Assembly: GCA_023428545.1 (NCBI GenBank)
Contig: JAEYXH010000016.1
Coordinates: forward strand, 88,723-152,722
Origin: Bacteroidota bacterium
GTDB lineage: Bacteria; Bacteroidota; Bacteroidia; Bacteroidales; Prolixibacteraceae
DNA length: 64,000 nt
Reading direction: 5' to 3'
Every line of letters begins with the position of its first letter. Position 1 is the first letter of the stretch. A program made the position numbers and the translations under genes. Below the pieces are notes generated by a model. That model was not told the DNA's origin. It did no database searches and saw only the letters and a program-made list of their open reading frames with translations. Shown one piece after another: positions 9,533-18,411 of this stretch.

Positions 9533-10542
9533 TCCTTTACCAGACTGACAACAAGCTCTATCCAATCCGGATGATTGTTAAGGCTTTCAACCAACTGAAT
9601 TTTTTCTCCCCCATGTTTTTCGAAAAGCTCCTGGTATTCAACCCCAATCTCATGAATGGTCTCAAGGCAATCGGTTACGAATGCCGGAGCTGCCACCAGA
9701 ATTCTTTTGGCACCTTGCTTTGCCTTTTCAATTATGGTCTCGTCGGAGAATGGCTCCAACCAATTGTTGTCAAGTCGTGACTGGAATGATGTAGTATACC
9801 GGTGTGGTTCCAGATTGAGCGCTGTGGCAAGTTTTCTTGTTGTTTCGTAGCAGGTAGCCTTATAACAGAACCTGCCGTGATCGGGGAGCGACTCTGCACA
9901 ATTGCATTGCTTTGCGTCGATTCCCGGATGGGTCTTGTTTACCTGGCTATTTGGCAGGCCATGATAGGAGAATATGATGTGGTCGAAGGTGCTTAAATCG
10001 TATTTGACAATTCTTTCCCTGAATAGTTCGATAAACCTGGGATCATCATAAAACTGCCCGACAAACCTGACTTCGGGCATGACATACCATTTTTTTACAA
10101 TATCCATCACCCGTTGGTAAACAGTTCCGGTTGTGGAAGAGGCATAATGCGGGAAAAGCGGGAAGACGACAAGTTTACGGTAACCTTTTTTTTCAATGAT
10201 CCCCAATATGTCTTTCAGGTTGGGATTGGCATATCGCATGGCCAGAAAAACCTCGTATTCGTGACCGAGGTTGATTTGTAATTTGCTTTTCAGTGCCTCG
10301 CTCAGGATGATCAGTGGTGATCCTTCAGGTGTCCAAAGTTCACTGTATAGTTTGGCAGATTTGGGGGCACGGAATGGAACGATAATTCCGTTGACCAGAA
10401 GTTTCTGTGGAATTAATGGGAGGTCAATTACTCTTCTGTCATTCAGGAACTGGAACAAATAGCTACGGACATGACTCACTGACGGGGAATCAGGGGTTCC
10501 TACATTTACCAGTAAAACTGCGGTCTTTTCTGCATTCATCAT
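9529..10542 (-). CDS. hemH: Ferrochelatase (protoporphyrin/coproporphyrin ferrochelatase)
   Basis: Inserts ferrous iron into the porphyrin in the last chelation step of haem synthesis. The 337-residue protein begins MMNAEKTAVLLVNVGTPDSP, the classic ferrochelatase opening. It also carries FPLFPHYASSTTG, the catalytic-His segment IIFSYHGLP, SFQSRLDNNWLEPFSD, and the Glu-bearing AAPAFVTDCLETIHEIG. The insert after SYHGLP has four cysteines spaced C-x1-C-x10-C-x4-C, which could bind an iron-sulphur cluster. It is the last gene of the TonB receptor-MFS-hemN-hemG-hemH unit, 46 bases after hemG. Its 3' end overlaps the convergent TonB receptor by four bases. Confidence 0.96.
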   Translation of the reverse strand: MMNAEKTAVLLVNVGTPDSPSVSHVRSYLFQFLNDRRVIDLPLIPQKLLVNGIIVPFRAPKSAKLYSELWTPEGSPLIILSEALKSKLQINLGHEYEVFLAMRYANPNLKDILGIIEKKGYRKLVVFPLFPHYASSTTGTVYQRVMDIVKKWYVMPEVRFVGQFYDDPRFIELFRERIVKYDLSTFDHIIFSYHGLPNSQVNKTHPGIDAKQCNCAESLPDHGRFCYKATCYETTRKLATALNLEPHRYTTSFQSRLDNNWLEPFSDETIIEKAKQGAKRILVAAPAFVTDCLETIHEIGVEYQELFEKHGGEKIQLVESLNNHPDWIELVVSLVKD

Positions 10543-10588
10543 GATCTGGGGCGATTTGTTTTTTTCATTAAGAGAAACTTACTCGAAA

Positions 10589-11953
10589 TTATCTTTCGGC
10601 AAATTGTTCGGCAATTGTCCTTCCTTGTTTAATCCGGTCGGCCATACCAATGCCATCCCTGATATTGCCTGCCAGTATCAACCCGGGATATGCCGTTTCG
10701 ATTTTACGGATGGCTTCCAGCCGTGCACTTGATTCTGGACCGTATTGGGGAATGGCATACTCATACCGATGAATTTTCAATAGGTCAGGATTAAACTCTT
10801 TCAACTGCATCATGGATTTGATTTCTCTCTCGATGATCGAAACAATTTGTCCATCCGAAAGTTCAGCAATTTCGGGTCGCCTCATACCTCCCATAAATAC
10901 TGCCATAAGCGCTCCACCCTCAGGTGCCCGCCCTTTCAGGAATGAAGAGATAAAGAGCGCCCCCAGGATATCGCGTTTTTCGACAAAGGGTACCAGTCCT
11001 CCAAATGCCTTTAACGATTGGCCTTTCCATTCACTGAACCCAAGCGATACCTGGGCAACCCTGGCGTATTTCAGTTGTGCGATCCGCTTCAAGTCATCAG
11101 GGTCGGCAAATTGAATTACCGAAGCAAGTGCGTGCGCTCCTATGGTAGAGATCACATGGGTGAAATGAGGGTAGGATTCTTTCCCGGTTGAAACTGAATA
11201 CTGGTTGTTCTCAACAGGCATGACACTAAGCTGATCGCAGTTCAGGATGATATTTTCAACATCAATCTTATTGACCAGGGCATCAATGAGGTTATGAAGG
11301 CCATTTTTTACCGAGAATATTTCTTTGGTTGCCTTTTTGTCTCTGTCGGACTTTGGTTCTCTTGCTTTCTTAAACGAACCTTTTATAAAACTGCCGTAAT
11401 CCTGTTCGAGATTGTAAAGTTTTGGGAGGGCATACTTTGGCACCAGGTGGGCCGGATCACCGGCATAGATGCCGAGAATAAAAGGATCAATGGCATAATG
11501 AAGAAAACTTGTTCCCATGCGCCGCATAACAAGTTGGGCGAGGGTTTCTTCTGGGTTGTCACCCTTCGGTTTGAACGGTTCGGCCAGAATCCTGAGTTTA
11601 TCGGAAATCGTGAAAAGTGGGGTCGAAACTGCTGAAAACAACCCCGATGGAAGAGGTTCCCAGCGATTCCCTTTCCAGATCCAGCGGGCTTTTGCTGCCT
11701 GGTCGGCTACTTCAAGTTCACAAAGGGGGGTCAATTCCTCCAAAAGTTCGACAGCTTCGGGGTTTCCCAAAACGCCGGTATTTGGTCCGGATTCGTAGAG
11801 GAACCCATTTTCGTTGTGTGTCTGAATGACACCGCCAGGCCGGCTTCCTTTTTCGAATACAGTAACACTATGTCCTTGCTTTTTAAGGTAATAGGCTGTA
11901 GTCAGACCTGTAAGCCCGGCTCCAATAACGGCGATTTTGGGTTTTATCGGCAT
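10589..11953 (-). CDS. hemG: Protoporphyrinogen/coproporphyrinogen oxidase, HemY-type flavoprotein
   Basis: FAD-dependent oxygen-requiring oxidase of the six-electron porphyrinogen oxidation. The 454-residue protein opens with a dinucleotide-binding fold, IAVIGAGLTGLTTAYYLKKQG and VFEKGSRPGGVIQT. It ends with the family C-terminal FAD motif LILAGNIRDGIGMADRIKQGR. The length matches HemY-type PPO (about 450-470) and not the short flavodoxin-like HemG of enterobacteria. The symbol hemG follows common Bacteroidota usage; hemY or pgoX would also fit. It lies two bases after hemN and upstream of hemH. Whether it acts on protoporphyrinogen or coproporphyrinogen cannot be read from the sequence. Confidence 0.93.
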   Translation of the reverse strand: MPIKPKIAVIGAGLTGLTTAYYLKKQGHSVTVFEKGSRPGGVIQTHNENGFLYESGPNTGVLGNPEAVELLEELTPLCELEVADQAAKARWIWKGNRWEPLPSGLFSAVSTPLFTISDKLRILAEPFKPKGDNPEETLAQLVMRRMGTSFLHYAIDPFILGIYAGDPAHLVPKYALPKLYNLEQDYGSFIKGSFKKAREPKSDRDKKATKEIFSVKNGLHNLIDALVNKIDVENIILNCDQLSVMPVENNQYSVSTGKESYPHFTHVISTIGAHALASVIQFADPDDLKRIAQLKYARVAQVSLGFSEWKGQSLKAFGGLVPFVEKRDILGALFISSFLKGRAPEGGALMAVFMGGMRRPEIAELSDGQIVSIIEREIKSMMQLKEFNPDLLKIHRYEYAIPQYGPESSARLEAIRKIETAYPGLILAGNIRDGIGMADRIKQGRTIAEQFAER

Positions 11954-11955
11954 GG

Positions 11956-13341
11956 TTATAAAGCTTTTGAAAAAGTCTTGCCTGCCTGTCCTAATGCTGG
12001 ATCAAAAGAGGCTGCAATATTCCTAACGAAGAATCTGCCCAGTTCAGTAACATTTATTCCTTCGATTGACGATGTCAATAATCCATCCTCCTGGAAGGCA
12101 GAAAGTTGTTCTTCATCATAACGGATCAATTTGAAAACATCACCAGCCTGAAGATTAAACTTTGAGGCAGTATCTTTCCATGAAATGAAATAATTGCACA
12201 TGATCTCATTGATGACATGTCGGATTAATTTCTGGTGTGAAGTTAGTAAATAACCTTTCTCCGTTGTAAACCTGCCTTCCGAAATGGCCTTGATATAGCT
12301 GTTGACCGTCTTGGCATTTTGTGCATAAGCGCTTTCGAGCTGGCTGATGCCGGTTGTGCCAAATGCGTAAACCTGACCTGTGGTTTCCCTTGTGCAATAT
12401 CCCTGAAAGTTTCGGTGTAATGTTTTGTTATTAAGGGAGATGGCTAATTCGTCATCAGGCTTGGCAAAGTGATCAAGTCCAATGGGGGTATATCCGTTTC
12501 TTTTCATCATTTCATAGGTGTTCTCAAACATCCTGAGCTTTTCGGAAGGGCCAACCAGGCCTGCCTTCTCAAGAATTGCCTGTGATTTTTTGATATTTGG
12601 AACATGGGCATATGAAAAGGTCACCATGCGGTCGGGTCCGATTGCAAGCGCTTTTTCGATAGTTTGCTCAAAGGAGGCGACAGTCTGGTGAGGCAATCCA
12701 TATATAAAATCAAGGTTGACTTTTGCTTTGCCTGATCCCTGGACCTGCTTTACAAAATGGTCAATGGGAATGGACGGAATTTCACGGTTTACCGTATTTA
12801 ACACGTCTTCCGAGAAATCCTGGACACCAAGGCTGATGCGGTTGAATCCCAAATCAATCAGGCTGTCGACATATGCATGGTCGAGATGGGCAGGATTACA
12901 TTCAATGGCAATTTCGGGTGTATCAATGAAGGTGAAATTTTCTCGAAGCAACTCCATGATTCCGGTAATCTGCGGAATATCCAGGCTGTTGGGAGTACCT
13001 CCCCCCCAGTGGACCTGGCTGACCTTGCGGGATGGATCAAGCAGCGGCCTGACCATTTTAATCTCCTGCTTAAGAGCTTCCAGATAGTTGCTCTTCATTG
13101 TCTCATTCCGAGTTATGTGCGTGTTGCACCCACAGTAATAGCATAACTGGGGACAAAATGGGATATGAATATAAATGGAAATATTTTGCGGATCATCTTC
13201 ATTTGACCTGATGACCGATTCCCTGAACTCTTTCTCCGTGAACTCCTTCCCGAAAAAATTAGCGGGAGGATAGCTGGTATATCTTGGAACCGGGACGTTG
13301 TATTTATCGACAAGGTATTCTGGAATATTAATCACGTTCAT
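11956..13341 (-). CDS. hemN: Oxygen-independent coproporphyrinogen III dehydrogenase, radical SAM
   Basis: Radical-SAM enzyme decarboxylating coproporphyrinogen III to protoporphyrinogen IX. The [4Fe-4S] site is visible as YIHIPFCPQLCYYCGCNTHIT. This is the CxxxCxxCxC form that marks true HemN rather than the HemW haem chaperone. Other HemN features are the N-terminal PRYTSYPPANFF and the motifs VHWGGGTPNSLD, NRISLGVQDF and NLDFIYGLPHQT. The length of 461 residues fits HemN (about 455-460). I chose the ATG at 13341 over an in-frame GTG at 13353. The 5' end overlaps the MFS gene by 14 bases, implying translational coupling, and the 3' end is two bases from hemG. Confidence 0.96.
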   Translation of the reverse strand: MNVINIPEYLVDKYNVPVPRYTSYPPANFFGKEFTEKEFRESVIRSNEDDPQNISIYIHIPFCPQLCYYCGCNTHITRNETMKSNYLEALKQEIKMVRPLLDPSRKVSQVHWGGGTPNSLDIPQITGIMELLRENFTFIDTPEIAIECNPAHLDHAYVDSLIDLGFNRISLGVQDFSEDVLNTVNREIPSIPIDHFVKQVQGSGKAKVNLDFIYGLPHQTVASFEQTIEKALAIGPDRMVTFSYAHVPNIKKSQAILEKAGLVGPSEKLRMFENTYEMMKRNGYTPIGLDHFAKPDDELAISLNNKTLHRNFQGYCTRETTGQVYAFGTTGISQLESAYAQNAKTVNSYIKAISEGRFTTEKGYLLTSHQKLIRHVINEIMCNYFISWKDTASKFNLQAGDVFKLIRYDEEQLSAFQEDGLLTSSIEGINVTELGRFFVRNIAASFDPALGQAGKTFSKAL

Positions 13342-14536
13342 AGAATTTTTCACGGTATAACGAATATAAAAGTATGATGATGACTACGCCAAGAACCATC
13401 TCGCCAAAAAATAGTCCACGGTAGGTAAATGTATCAGCAATTTTGCCGCTTGACACGGATATGATGAGGCTGCTCAGGTGGGTCAGAACAATCTGGACAG
13501 TAAAGTCGGTTCCTTCCTTCCCTTTACGCACAATACCCATGGATAAGGTGTAAATGAATACCGACGACATGGCATAAGCGGCCCATAGAAAAATGATGCC
13601 AATATAAACCAGGTAAGGGGGATGTGACGTGAATGTAAGCCAGGTAAAGTAGGCTGCCACCAAAAAGTTGATGACAGGCAGTATCAGCAGGGTTTTTTTG
13701 AGTCCCTTCTTTTTGATAAACATTCCTGCAGGAATGGTCATCAGGGCACCGGTTCCTGTACCAACAATTCCAACGATAAACCCGATTTTTTTGACAGAAT
13801 ACCCCAGGTCAACCAAATAGGGCTTGAGCATGGTGAGTATTCCAATGATCCCGGCATAGAATAACATCAGCAATAAAATGTGCCTCCAAATTCCCTTTTG
13901 GTTAAAAAAATGTGCAAAATCGAGCCAGGAGACTTTTTTCTTTGATTCATGATGGATTCTTTGTGCAGAGGCTTTGTAAAAGGTAACAGGAATCAGTGCA
14001 ACCAACACAAGACCGGCCAACCCAAAAAGAAGGTTAGACCAACCGTAATAATGGTAAATAACCAGCAAGACACCGCTCCCAACCATAGTACCCAGGAAAT
14101 TCCCGGCCGATTGCATACTGTTTCCCAGGCTTCGCTCTTCCTTTTTGAGCGACAGTATGGCAAAAGCATCGGTTGCAATATCCTGCGTGGCAGATGCCGT
14201 AAAGGCAATAACCATCAAAACCACGATGGTCATGAAATCTGTCTGGAGGTCCAGGAATGCTATGGCAACAATCACGATGGCGTAGAAGATCTCAGATCCC
14301 AGTATCCATTTTCGGTAATCACGCAGGTTTTGGCTGGTATGATCAATAAAGGGTGCCCAGAAAAACTTGATAATCCAGGGGAGTTTGATCAACTGAAGGT
14401 ACCCAATTGACTCGAGAGAATAATTTTCCATACGCATGATGACAGGCACCACCGTGGAAAAGAAGCTCATCGGGATCGACTGAGCCAAATAAAGGTTGAG
14501 CAGTGTAAAATACTTGCTGAATTCTTTTTTAAACAT
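13328..14536 (-). CDS. MFS permease, AmpG/PAT-like, in a haem operon
   Basis: Inner-membrane transporter of 402 residues with about 12 hydrophobic segments. The N-terminal part NLYLAQSIPMSFFSTVVPVIMR and IKLPWIIKFFWAPFIDHT matches the AmpG/acetyl-CoA-transporter (PAT) branch of the major facilitator superfamily. That branch includes muropeptide permeases. The 5' end is nine bases from the upstream TonB receptor stop, and the 3' end overlaps hemN. Because it is locked between an outer-membrane receptor and haem-synthesis genes, I infer that it moves a porphyrin, haem or iron chelate across the inner membrane. The substrate is unproved, and muropeptide transport remains an alternative. Confidence 0.85.
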   Translation of the reverse strand: MFKKEFSKYFTLLNLYLAQSIPMSFFSTVVPVIMRMENYSLESIGYLQLIKLPWIIKFFWAPFIDHTSQNLRDYRKWILGSEIFYAIVIVAIAFLDLQTDFMTIVVLMVIAFTASATQDIATDAFAILSLKKEERSLGNSMQSAGNFLGTMVGSGVLLVIYHYYGWSNLLFGLAGLVLVALIPVTFYKASAQRIHHESKKKVSWLDFAHFFNQKGIWRHILLLMLFYAGIIGILTMLKPYLVDLGYSVKKIGFIVGIVGTGTGALMTIPAGMFIKKKGLKKTLLILPVINFLVAAYFTWLTFTSHPPYLVYIGIIFLWAAYAMSSVFIYTLSMGIVRKGKEGTDFTVQIVLTHLSSLIISVSSGKIADTFTYRGLFFGEMVLGVVIIILLYSLYREKFYERD

Positions 14537-14545
14537 GATTCCTTT

Positions 14546-16651
14546 TTAGAACATAAATTTGAGGCTGATCCCCATCGATGACGGTTTGCCAACTTGGACA
14601 TATGCATTGTTCAAAGCTGTGAAATAGAACGAATTATATGTCTCATTTAGCATGTTTTTTCCCCAAAAAGCCAGTTCCGCATTTTTGTGCGTCAATGTAA
14701 TGCGACTGTTCAAGAGACCATATTGTTCCTGCCATGCAGAGTTATCCTCATGCCAGTAGTGTTTTCCAAAAAGCTGGTATACCGAATACAGACGAATATT
14801 TTCGAGGAATTTCCGGTTGACATTGATGGTATAATTTCCTCCGAGGCTGGCAGTCCTTTCTGGTACATATGGCAAGTAGTTTCCACTGTAATCGAGCGTC
14901 TGGCTGCGGACATACTCTACAAATTTCGCTTTGTTATACCCGGCGGTAGCCCAAATCTCAAGGTTGGTTACCGGTACAGCCTTAATTTCCAGTTCAACAC
15001 CGTTGCTTTCAGACTTGCCTGCATTTTTCAGCATGGACCCTTGTCCTGATGGCACTGGCTGGTAAATTTGCTGGTTTTCCCAATCAATCATAAACACGGC
15101 CAGGTTAGTAAAGAGTTTGTTGTTGAGAAAACGAGCTTTCAGTCCGGCTTCGTAGTTCCAACTGCTTTCCGCTTTAAAAGAACGATCTTCTTCCCGTTCA
15201 AATGTACTGTTGAATCCTCCTGCATTATAGCCTTTTGCAACAGTGACATAGGGTGTGAAGCTATTGGAAAGATTGTATTGTAAAGCCAGTTTGGGCAATA
15301 CCTCAAACGATTCGGTGGTGCTCTGCACATCTTCAACCTGGGTTGAAGCTCCAAGGAGTTTTCTGTAATGCTGGTAATCGAGTGTCGCTTTTTCAAAATC
15401 GACCCGGATTCCACCGGTAATAGAAAGAGCCCCAAATTTCAGGATTGATTGGTGGAAAATTGCAATTCCGGAATTTCCGTTATTATAATCCTTACTAACA
15501 ACTAATTCACCCGGTAATTTTTGTGCTGCCTGCAAGACTTTTCCATAGGTAACGTCAACAGTTTTGTCAAGCGATTGGTGAAATCCAAACACGCCGAAGA
15601 GCCATTCATATCTTTCATTTTCGTAAGACTGTATTGAAACTTCCTGTGCGACCATGTTTTGTTTCTGCCATTGCATCACATAATACATGTCGCGCTCGGT
15701 AAAATCCTGGTCAATGTCCTGTTCGTCATCCATGTACTGGTAGCTGGTTACTGCCCTGAGCCGAAAGGCAGGAGCGCTGTATTCAATGTTCAATCCATTG
15801 GATACCAAAGTTCTCTCATATCCACTTACATGGTCGTAATTGATTTCTTTGGCCTTTTGCTCTGTTTTGTCATATATGGCATAGGGATATCCACCCTGGT
15901 CATTGTTTTCGAACTGGAAGTTGTACTGCATTCTCAGTCTATCGGTAGGGGTATATAGCAATTTGATCCGGCCCGAGTAGCTATTGAGTTTATCCACAGC
16001 TTCACCGTTATGTACATTGGTATAAAAACCTCCGTTATGAAGCTGGTTGAAGTTGAGCATCAGTGCTAGGTCTTTTGACAGTGGCTGGTTGTGCAAGAGA
16101 CTGGTATTAACCTGGTTGTAGTTTCCATACGAAAACTTGACTGCAGTATTACGGTCGTCTGAAGGTTCAGCCGTAAATATATTCACCAATCCACCCATTG
16201 TATTTCTCCCATATAAGGTTCCTTGGGGACCTCTAAGAACTTCAATACGTTCGAGATCAAAGTAGTCAAAATTAAATGCCGACTTTTCAAAGTAGGGAAT
16301 ATTGTCGACATACAGACCAACAGAGGGTGTATTGATGCGTGTCCCAATTCCACGAATATATACCGGAGAAGTGAGCTTGGAGCCATAATCGGGCATAAAG
16401 AAATTGGGTATCAAGCCACTGATATCCGGGAGTGAGCCGATCTGGTAATTTTCCAGAATACGGGCAGGCATCATCGTCGCAGCTGCCGGAATCTGGAAAA
16501 TATTGCTGTTGTATTTTGGAGACCGGATGGTAATTTCATCAATATTCAGATTCCTGATTTTGGCAGTATCCGCTTCAGGTTCGAAAATATCCTGGGAATA
16601 CCCCATGGAGTATATGAGTAAGGTAATGGTAAGAATATACAGGGATTTCAT
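14546..16651 (-). CDS. TonB-dependent receptor, first gene of haem-synthesis operon
   Basis: Outer-membrane receptor of 701 residues. The signal peptide is LYILTITLLIYSMGYS (residues 4-19), and there is no carboxypeptidase-regulatory-like domain. The short linker FEPEADTAKIRNLNIDEITI, resembling the start of a plug, leads to plug residues about 45-165 with VYIRGIGTRINTPSVGLYVD and FDLERIEVLRGPQGTLYGRN. The barrel ends in MGISLKFMF. It resembles siderophore-type receptors (FecA/FyuA-like plug wording) more than the HmuR-like receptor at 2.4 kb. It is promoter-proximal in the unit with the MFS permease, hemN, hemG and hemH. The natural ligand is therefore inferred to be a porphyrin or haem precursor, or an iron source feeding ferrochelatase. 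Confidence 0.9.
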   Translation of the reverse strand: MKSLYILTITLLIYSMGYSQDIFEPEADTAKIRNLNIDEITIRSPKYNSNIFQIPAAATMMPARILENYQIGSLPDISGLIPNFFMPDYGSKLTSPVYIRGIGTRINTPSVGLYVDNIPYFEKSAFNFDYFDLERIEVLRGPQGTLYGRNTMGGLVNIFTAEPSDDRNTAVKFSYGNYNQVNTSLLHNQPLSKDLALMLNFNQLHNGGFYTNVHNGEAVDKLNSYSGRIKLLYTPTDRLRMQYNFQFENNDQGGYPYAIYDKTEQKAKEINYDHVSGYERTLVSNGLNIEYSAPAFRLRAVTSYQYMDDEQDIDQDFTERDMYYVMQWQKQNMVAQEVSIQSYENERYEWLFGVFGFHQSLDKTVDVTYGKVLQAAQKLPGELVVSKDYNNGNSGIAIFHQSILKFGALSITGGIRVDFEKATLDYQHYRKLLGASTQVEDVQSTTESFEVLPKLALQYNLSNSFTPYVTVAKGYNAGGFNSTFEREEDRSFKAESSWNYEAGLKARFLNNKLFTNLAVFMIDWENQQIYQPVPSGQGSMLKNAGKSESNGVELEIKAVPVTNLEIWATAGYNKAKFVEYVRSQTLDYSGNYLPYVPERTASLGGNYTINVNRKFLENIRLYSVYQLFGKHYWHEDNSAWQEQYGLLNSRITLTHKNAELAFWGKNMLNETYNSFYFTALNNAYVQVGKPSSMGISLKFMF

Positions 16652-16962
16652 ACAAGATCTTTTTAACGTTATTTCATGTGATTAAATTGGCCTTTCCCAT
16701 ACGAAATAATGGGTGATGTGTGATTTTTGTGAGTTTCGGATTTGTCATGGATTCTGGTGATTAATCCAGTTTTATCAACTGAATTTCTTCCTCAATTATT
16801 CAATCCTAAGCCTGCCATTGTGATCAACTGGTTTCCGACATCCGTAACTATATTTGCCGGATATTCGGGTCAGATTACATGATTGATTGAATTGGCCGGA
16901 TATACGCCTGAAACTCTTCACCCTCTATGAAACAGGTGTTTTAAGCAGAAAGGCCTGCCAGG
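16652..16962. other. Intergenic region upstream of the haem-operon receptor
   Basis: About 310 bases with no credible gene. It should hold the promoter of the leftward haem operon, but I did not find a clean TAnnTTTG/TTTG pair; the nearest is a one-mismatch TTATTTCG on the minus strand near 16708. The phrase ttg(g)ccggatat occurs twice (near 16855 and 16894), with no known meaning. Confidence 0.45.
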
Positions 16963-17304
16963 TCATGAATGCAGATGTGGGGGAGGACGATTAAAAAGAT
17001 GGTATGAAAATTCCGTTACAATGCCCGGTGGATCAGGTGGTAAACAGATCAGATTTGTTACATGATTGACAATAACCGAAATCTTGGCTGACTCCAGGGC
17101 AACCCAATAATCAACCGATTCAGAAATTATGAGGCCGTAGCCGGCATCATAATCCTGCACCCATTCATAATTTCCGGTATCAATAGGTTTGGGAATGTCA
17201 TTTATATTGCCTGATGACGGGGCAGTAAAAAGAAAATAAACGGCATAGAAAAAAACCATTATAACATAAGGCATATGTGTTGTAAATATTCCGAATGTAA
17301 ACAT
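16963..17304 (-). CDS. Possible small membrane-anchored or secreted protein, unrecognised
   Basis: Not recognised. The 113-residue frame starts at an ATG and has one hydrophobic segment near the N-terminus (PYVIMVFFYAVYFLFTAP, about residues 12-29). A soluble tail follows with WVQDYDAGYGLIISES and a Pro-rich region ending PPPHLHS. Base composition and third-position pattern look more gene-like than the AT-rich flanks. It lies alone, oriented the same way as the haem operon but about 310 bases upstream of it. The alternative is that it is chance open frame. I give it less than even odds as a real gene. Confidence 0.38.
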   Translation of the reverse strand: MFTFGIFTTHMPYVIMVFFYAVYFLFTAPSSGNINDIPKPIDTGNYEWVQDYDAGYGLIISESVDYWVALESAKISVIVNHVTNLICLPPDPPGIVTEFSYHLFNRPPPHLHS

Positions 17305-17691
17305 GATTAATCCGTTTGAGATATTCCTTTTTAATTATTTGGTGCCAAAACTAAAGAAAAATTCAATAAGTCAGATATCTACATGTTTTAAAGCATTTAT
17401 AATTCATTAGGTACCGATTGCATAATGAGCTGCTATTTAAGCTTCTTGCTAATGATTCGTTGAGTTTTTTATGGTTCTGGAATTGTATTAAAGTCAGTAA
17501 TTTATAGTAATTCTAAGATAACCATCGTGGTATTTGATATACATTTACACCTGAACAATACCTGACTGGCTTACGAAAGAGCAGAGGATCAAATTCTGGA
17601 AGATATACTCGGCTTATAGTATTGGTGAATGTAAATCACTACGAGGGATTTGAATTAATTTTTTTATTACAAAATAGAATATTTTCCTGTT
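17305..17691. other. AT-rich intergenic region, divergent promoters expected
   Basis: 387 AT-rich bases between the doubtful small frame (minus strand) and crtW (plus strand). No gene, hairpin terminator or recognised RNA was found. A consensus -7 element immediately before crtW is not visible. Confidence 0.5.
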
Positions 17692-18411
17692 ATGAAAAAC
17701 AAAACTCGACCTGCCGGTAATCTTGGAGTGTGGATAGCACTTATAATATATGCCTTGTGGCTTGGGCACCTTGTGTTTACCCTTGCATTTGTGACAGTTG
17801 AATGGAGCTCCTTTTTGTTTTGGGCCCACATTCTTTTACAGGGATATTTGTTTACAGGTTTGTTTATTACCGGTCATGATGCCATGCACGGGACTGTTTC
17901 CAGGAACCGCAGGCTGAATGACATCATTGGTTGGGTGTCCACGCTTTCTTTTGCCTTTTTATCCTATGATCGATTGAGGAAAAATCATTATTTGCACCAT
18001 CAATTTCCTGCCTCGGCGAAGGATCCGGATTTTCACCCGACAAGCAACAATGTGCTTTTATGGTGGGTAAGGTTTATGATTCATTATACGACTTGGTGGC
18101 AACTTGTCCTAATGGCTGTAACATTCAATGTTTTGCTGATTTGGTTTTCTGTAGCACAACTGCTGATGTTTTGGGTGGTTCCGGCATTTCTGGGCACTTT
18201 TCAGCTGTTTGTTTTCGGGACCTTTATCCCACATCGAAGGCCACATACAGAGCTGATGGGGATTCACAGGGCACGAACCCTAACCAGGAACCATTGGATT
18301 GCAATGCTGACCTGCTATTTTTTCGGCTATCACCGGGAACACCATATCCGTCCAACAGTTCCATGGTGGAAGTTGTATTCAGTGAAAGATCCGGAATTTC
18401 CTGTCGTGTGA
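17692..18411 (+). CDS. crtW: Beta-carotene ketolase-like (CrtW family) membrane di-iron oxygenase
   Basis: Predicted inner-membrane non-haem di-iron enzyme adding a 4-keto group to a carotenoid ring. All three histidine boxes are present: HDAMH (residues 62-66), HYLHH (99-103) and HREHH (214-218). CrtW hallmarks also appear: the GTVSRNRRLND stretch after box 1, DPDF after box 2, LFVFGTFIPHRRPH, and HIRPTVPWWKL after box 3. The 239-residue length fits CrtW, and hydrophobic segments flank the boxes. No other carotenoid gene (crtB, crtI, crtY, crtZ) lies in the window, so its precursor must be made elsewhere. A generic fatty-acid desaturase is less likely because of the post-box-3 signature. It converges with the SpoIID-like gene. 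Confidence 0.85.
   Translation: MKNKTRPAGNLGVWIALIIYALWLGHLVFTLAFVTVEWSSFLFWAHILLQGYLFTGLFITGHDAMHGTVSRNRRLNDIIGWVSTLSFAFLSYDRLRKNHYLHHQFPASAKDPDFHPTSNNVLLWWVRFMIHYTTWWQLVLMAVTFNVLLIWFSVAQLLMFWVVPAFLGTFQLFVFGTFIPHRRPHTELMGIHRARTLTRNHWIAMLTCYFFGYHREHHIRPTVPWWKLYSVKDPEFPVV

Noticed and set aside
11956..13341. hemN being the HemW haem chaperone
   Set aside because: The iron-sulphur site has the CxxxCxxCxC form and the N-terminal PRYTSYP segment of true HemN.
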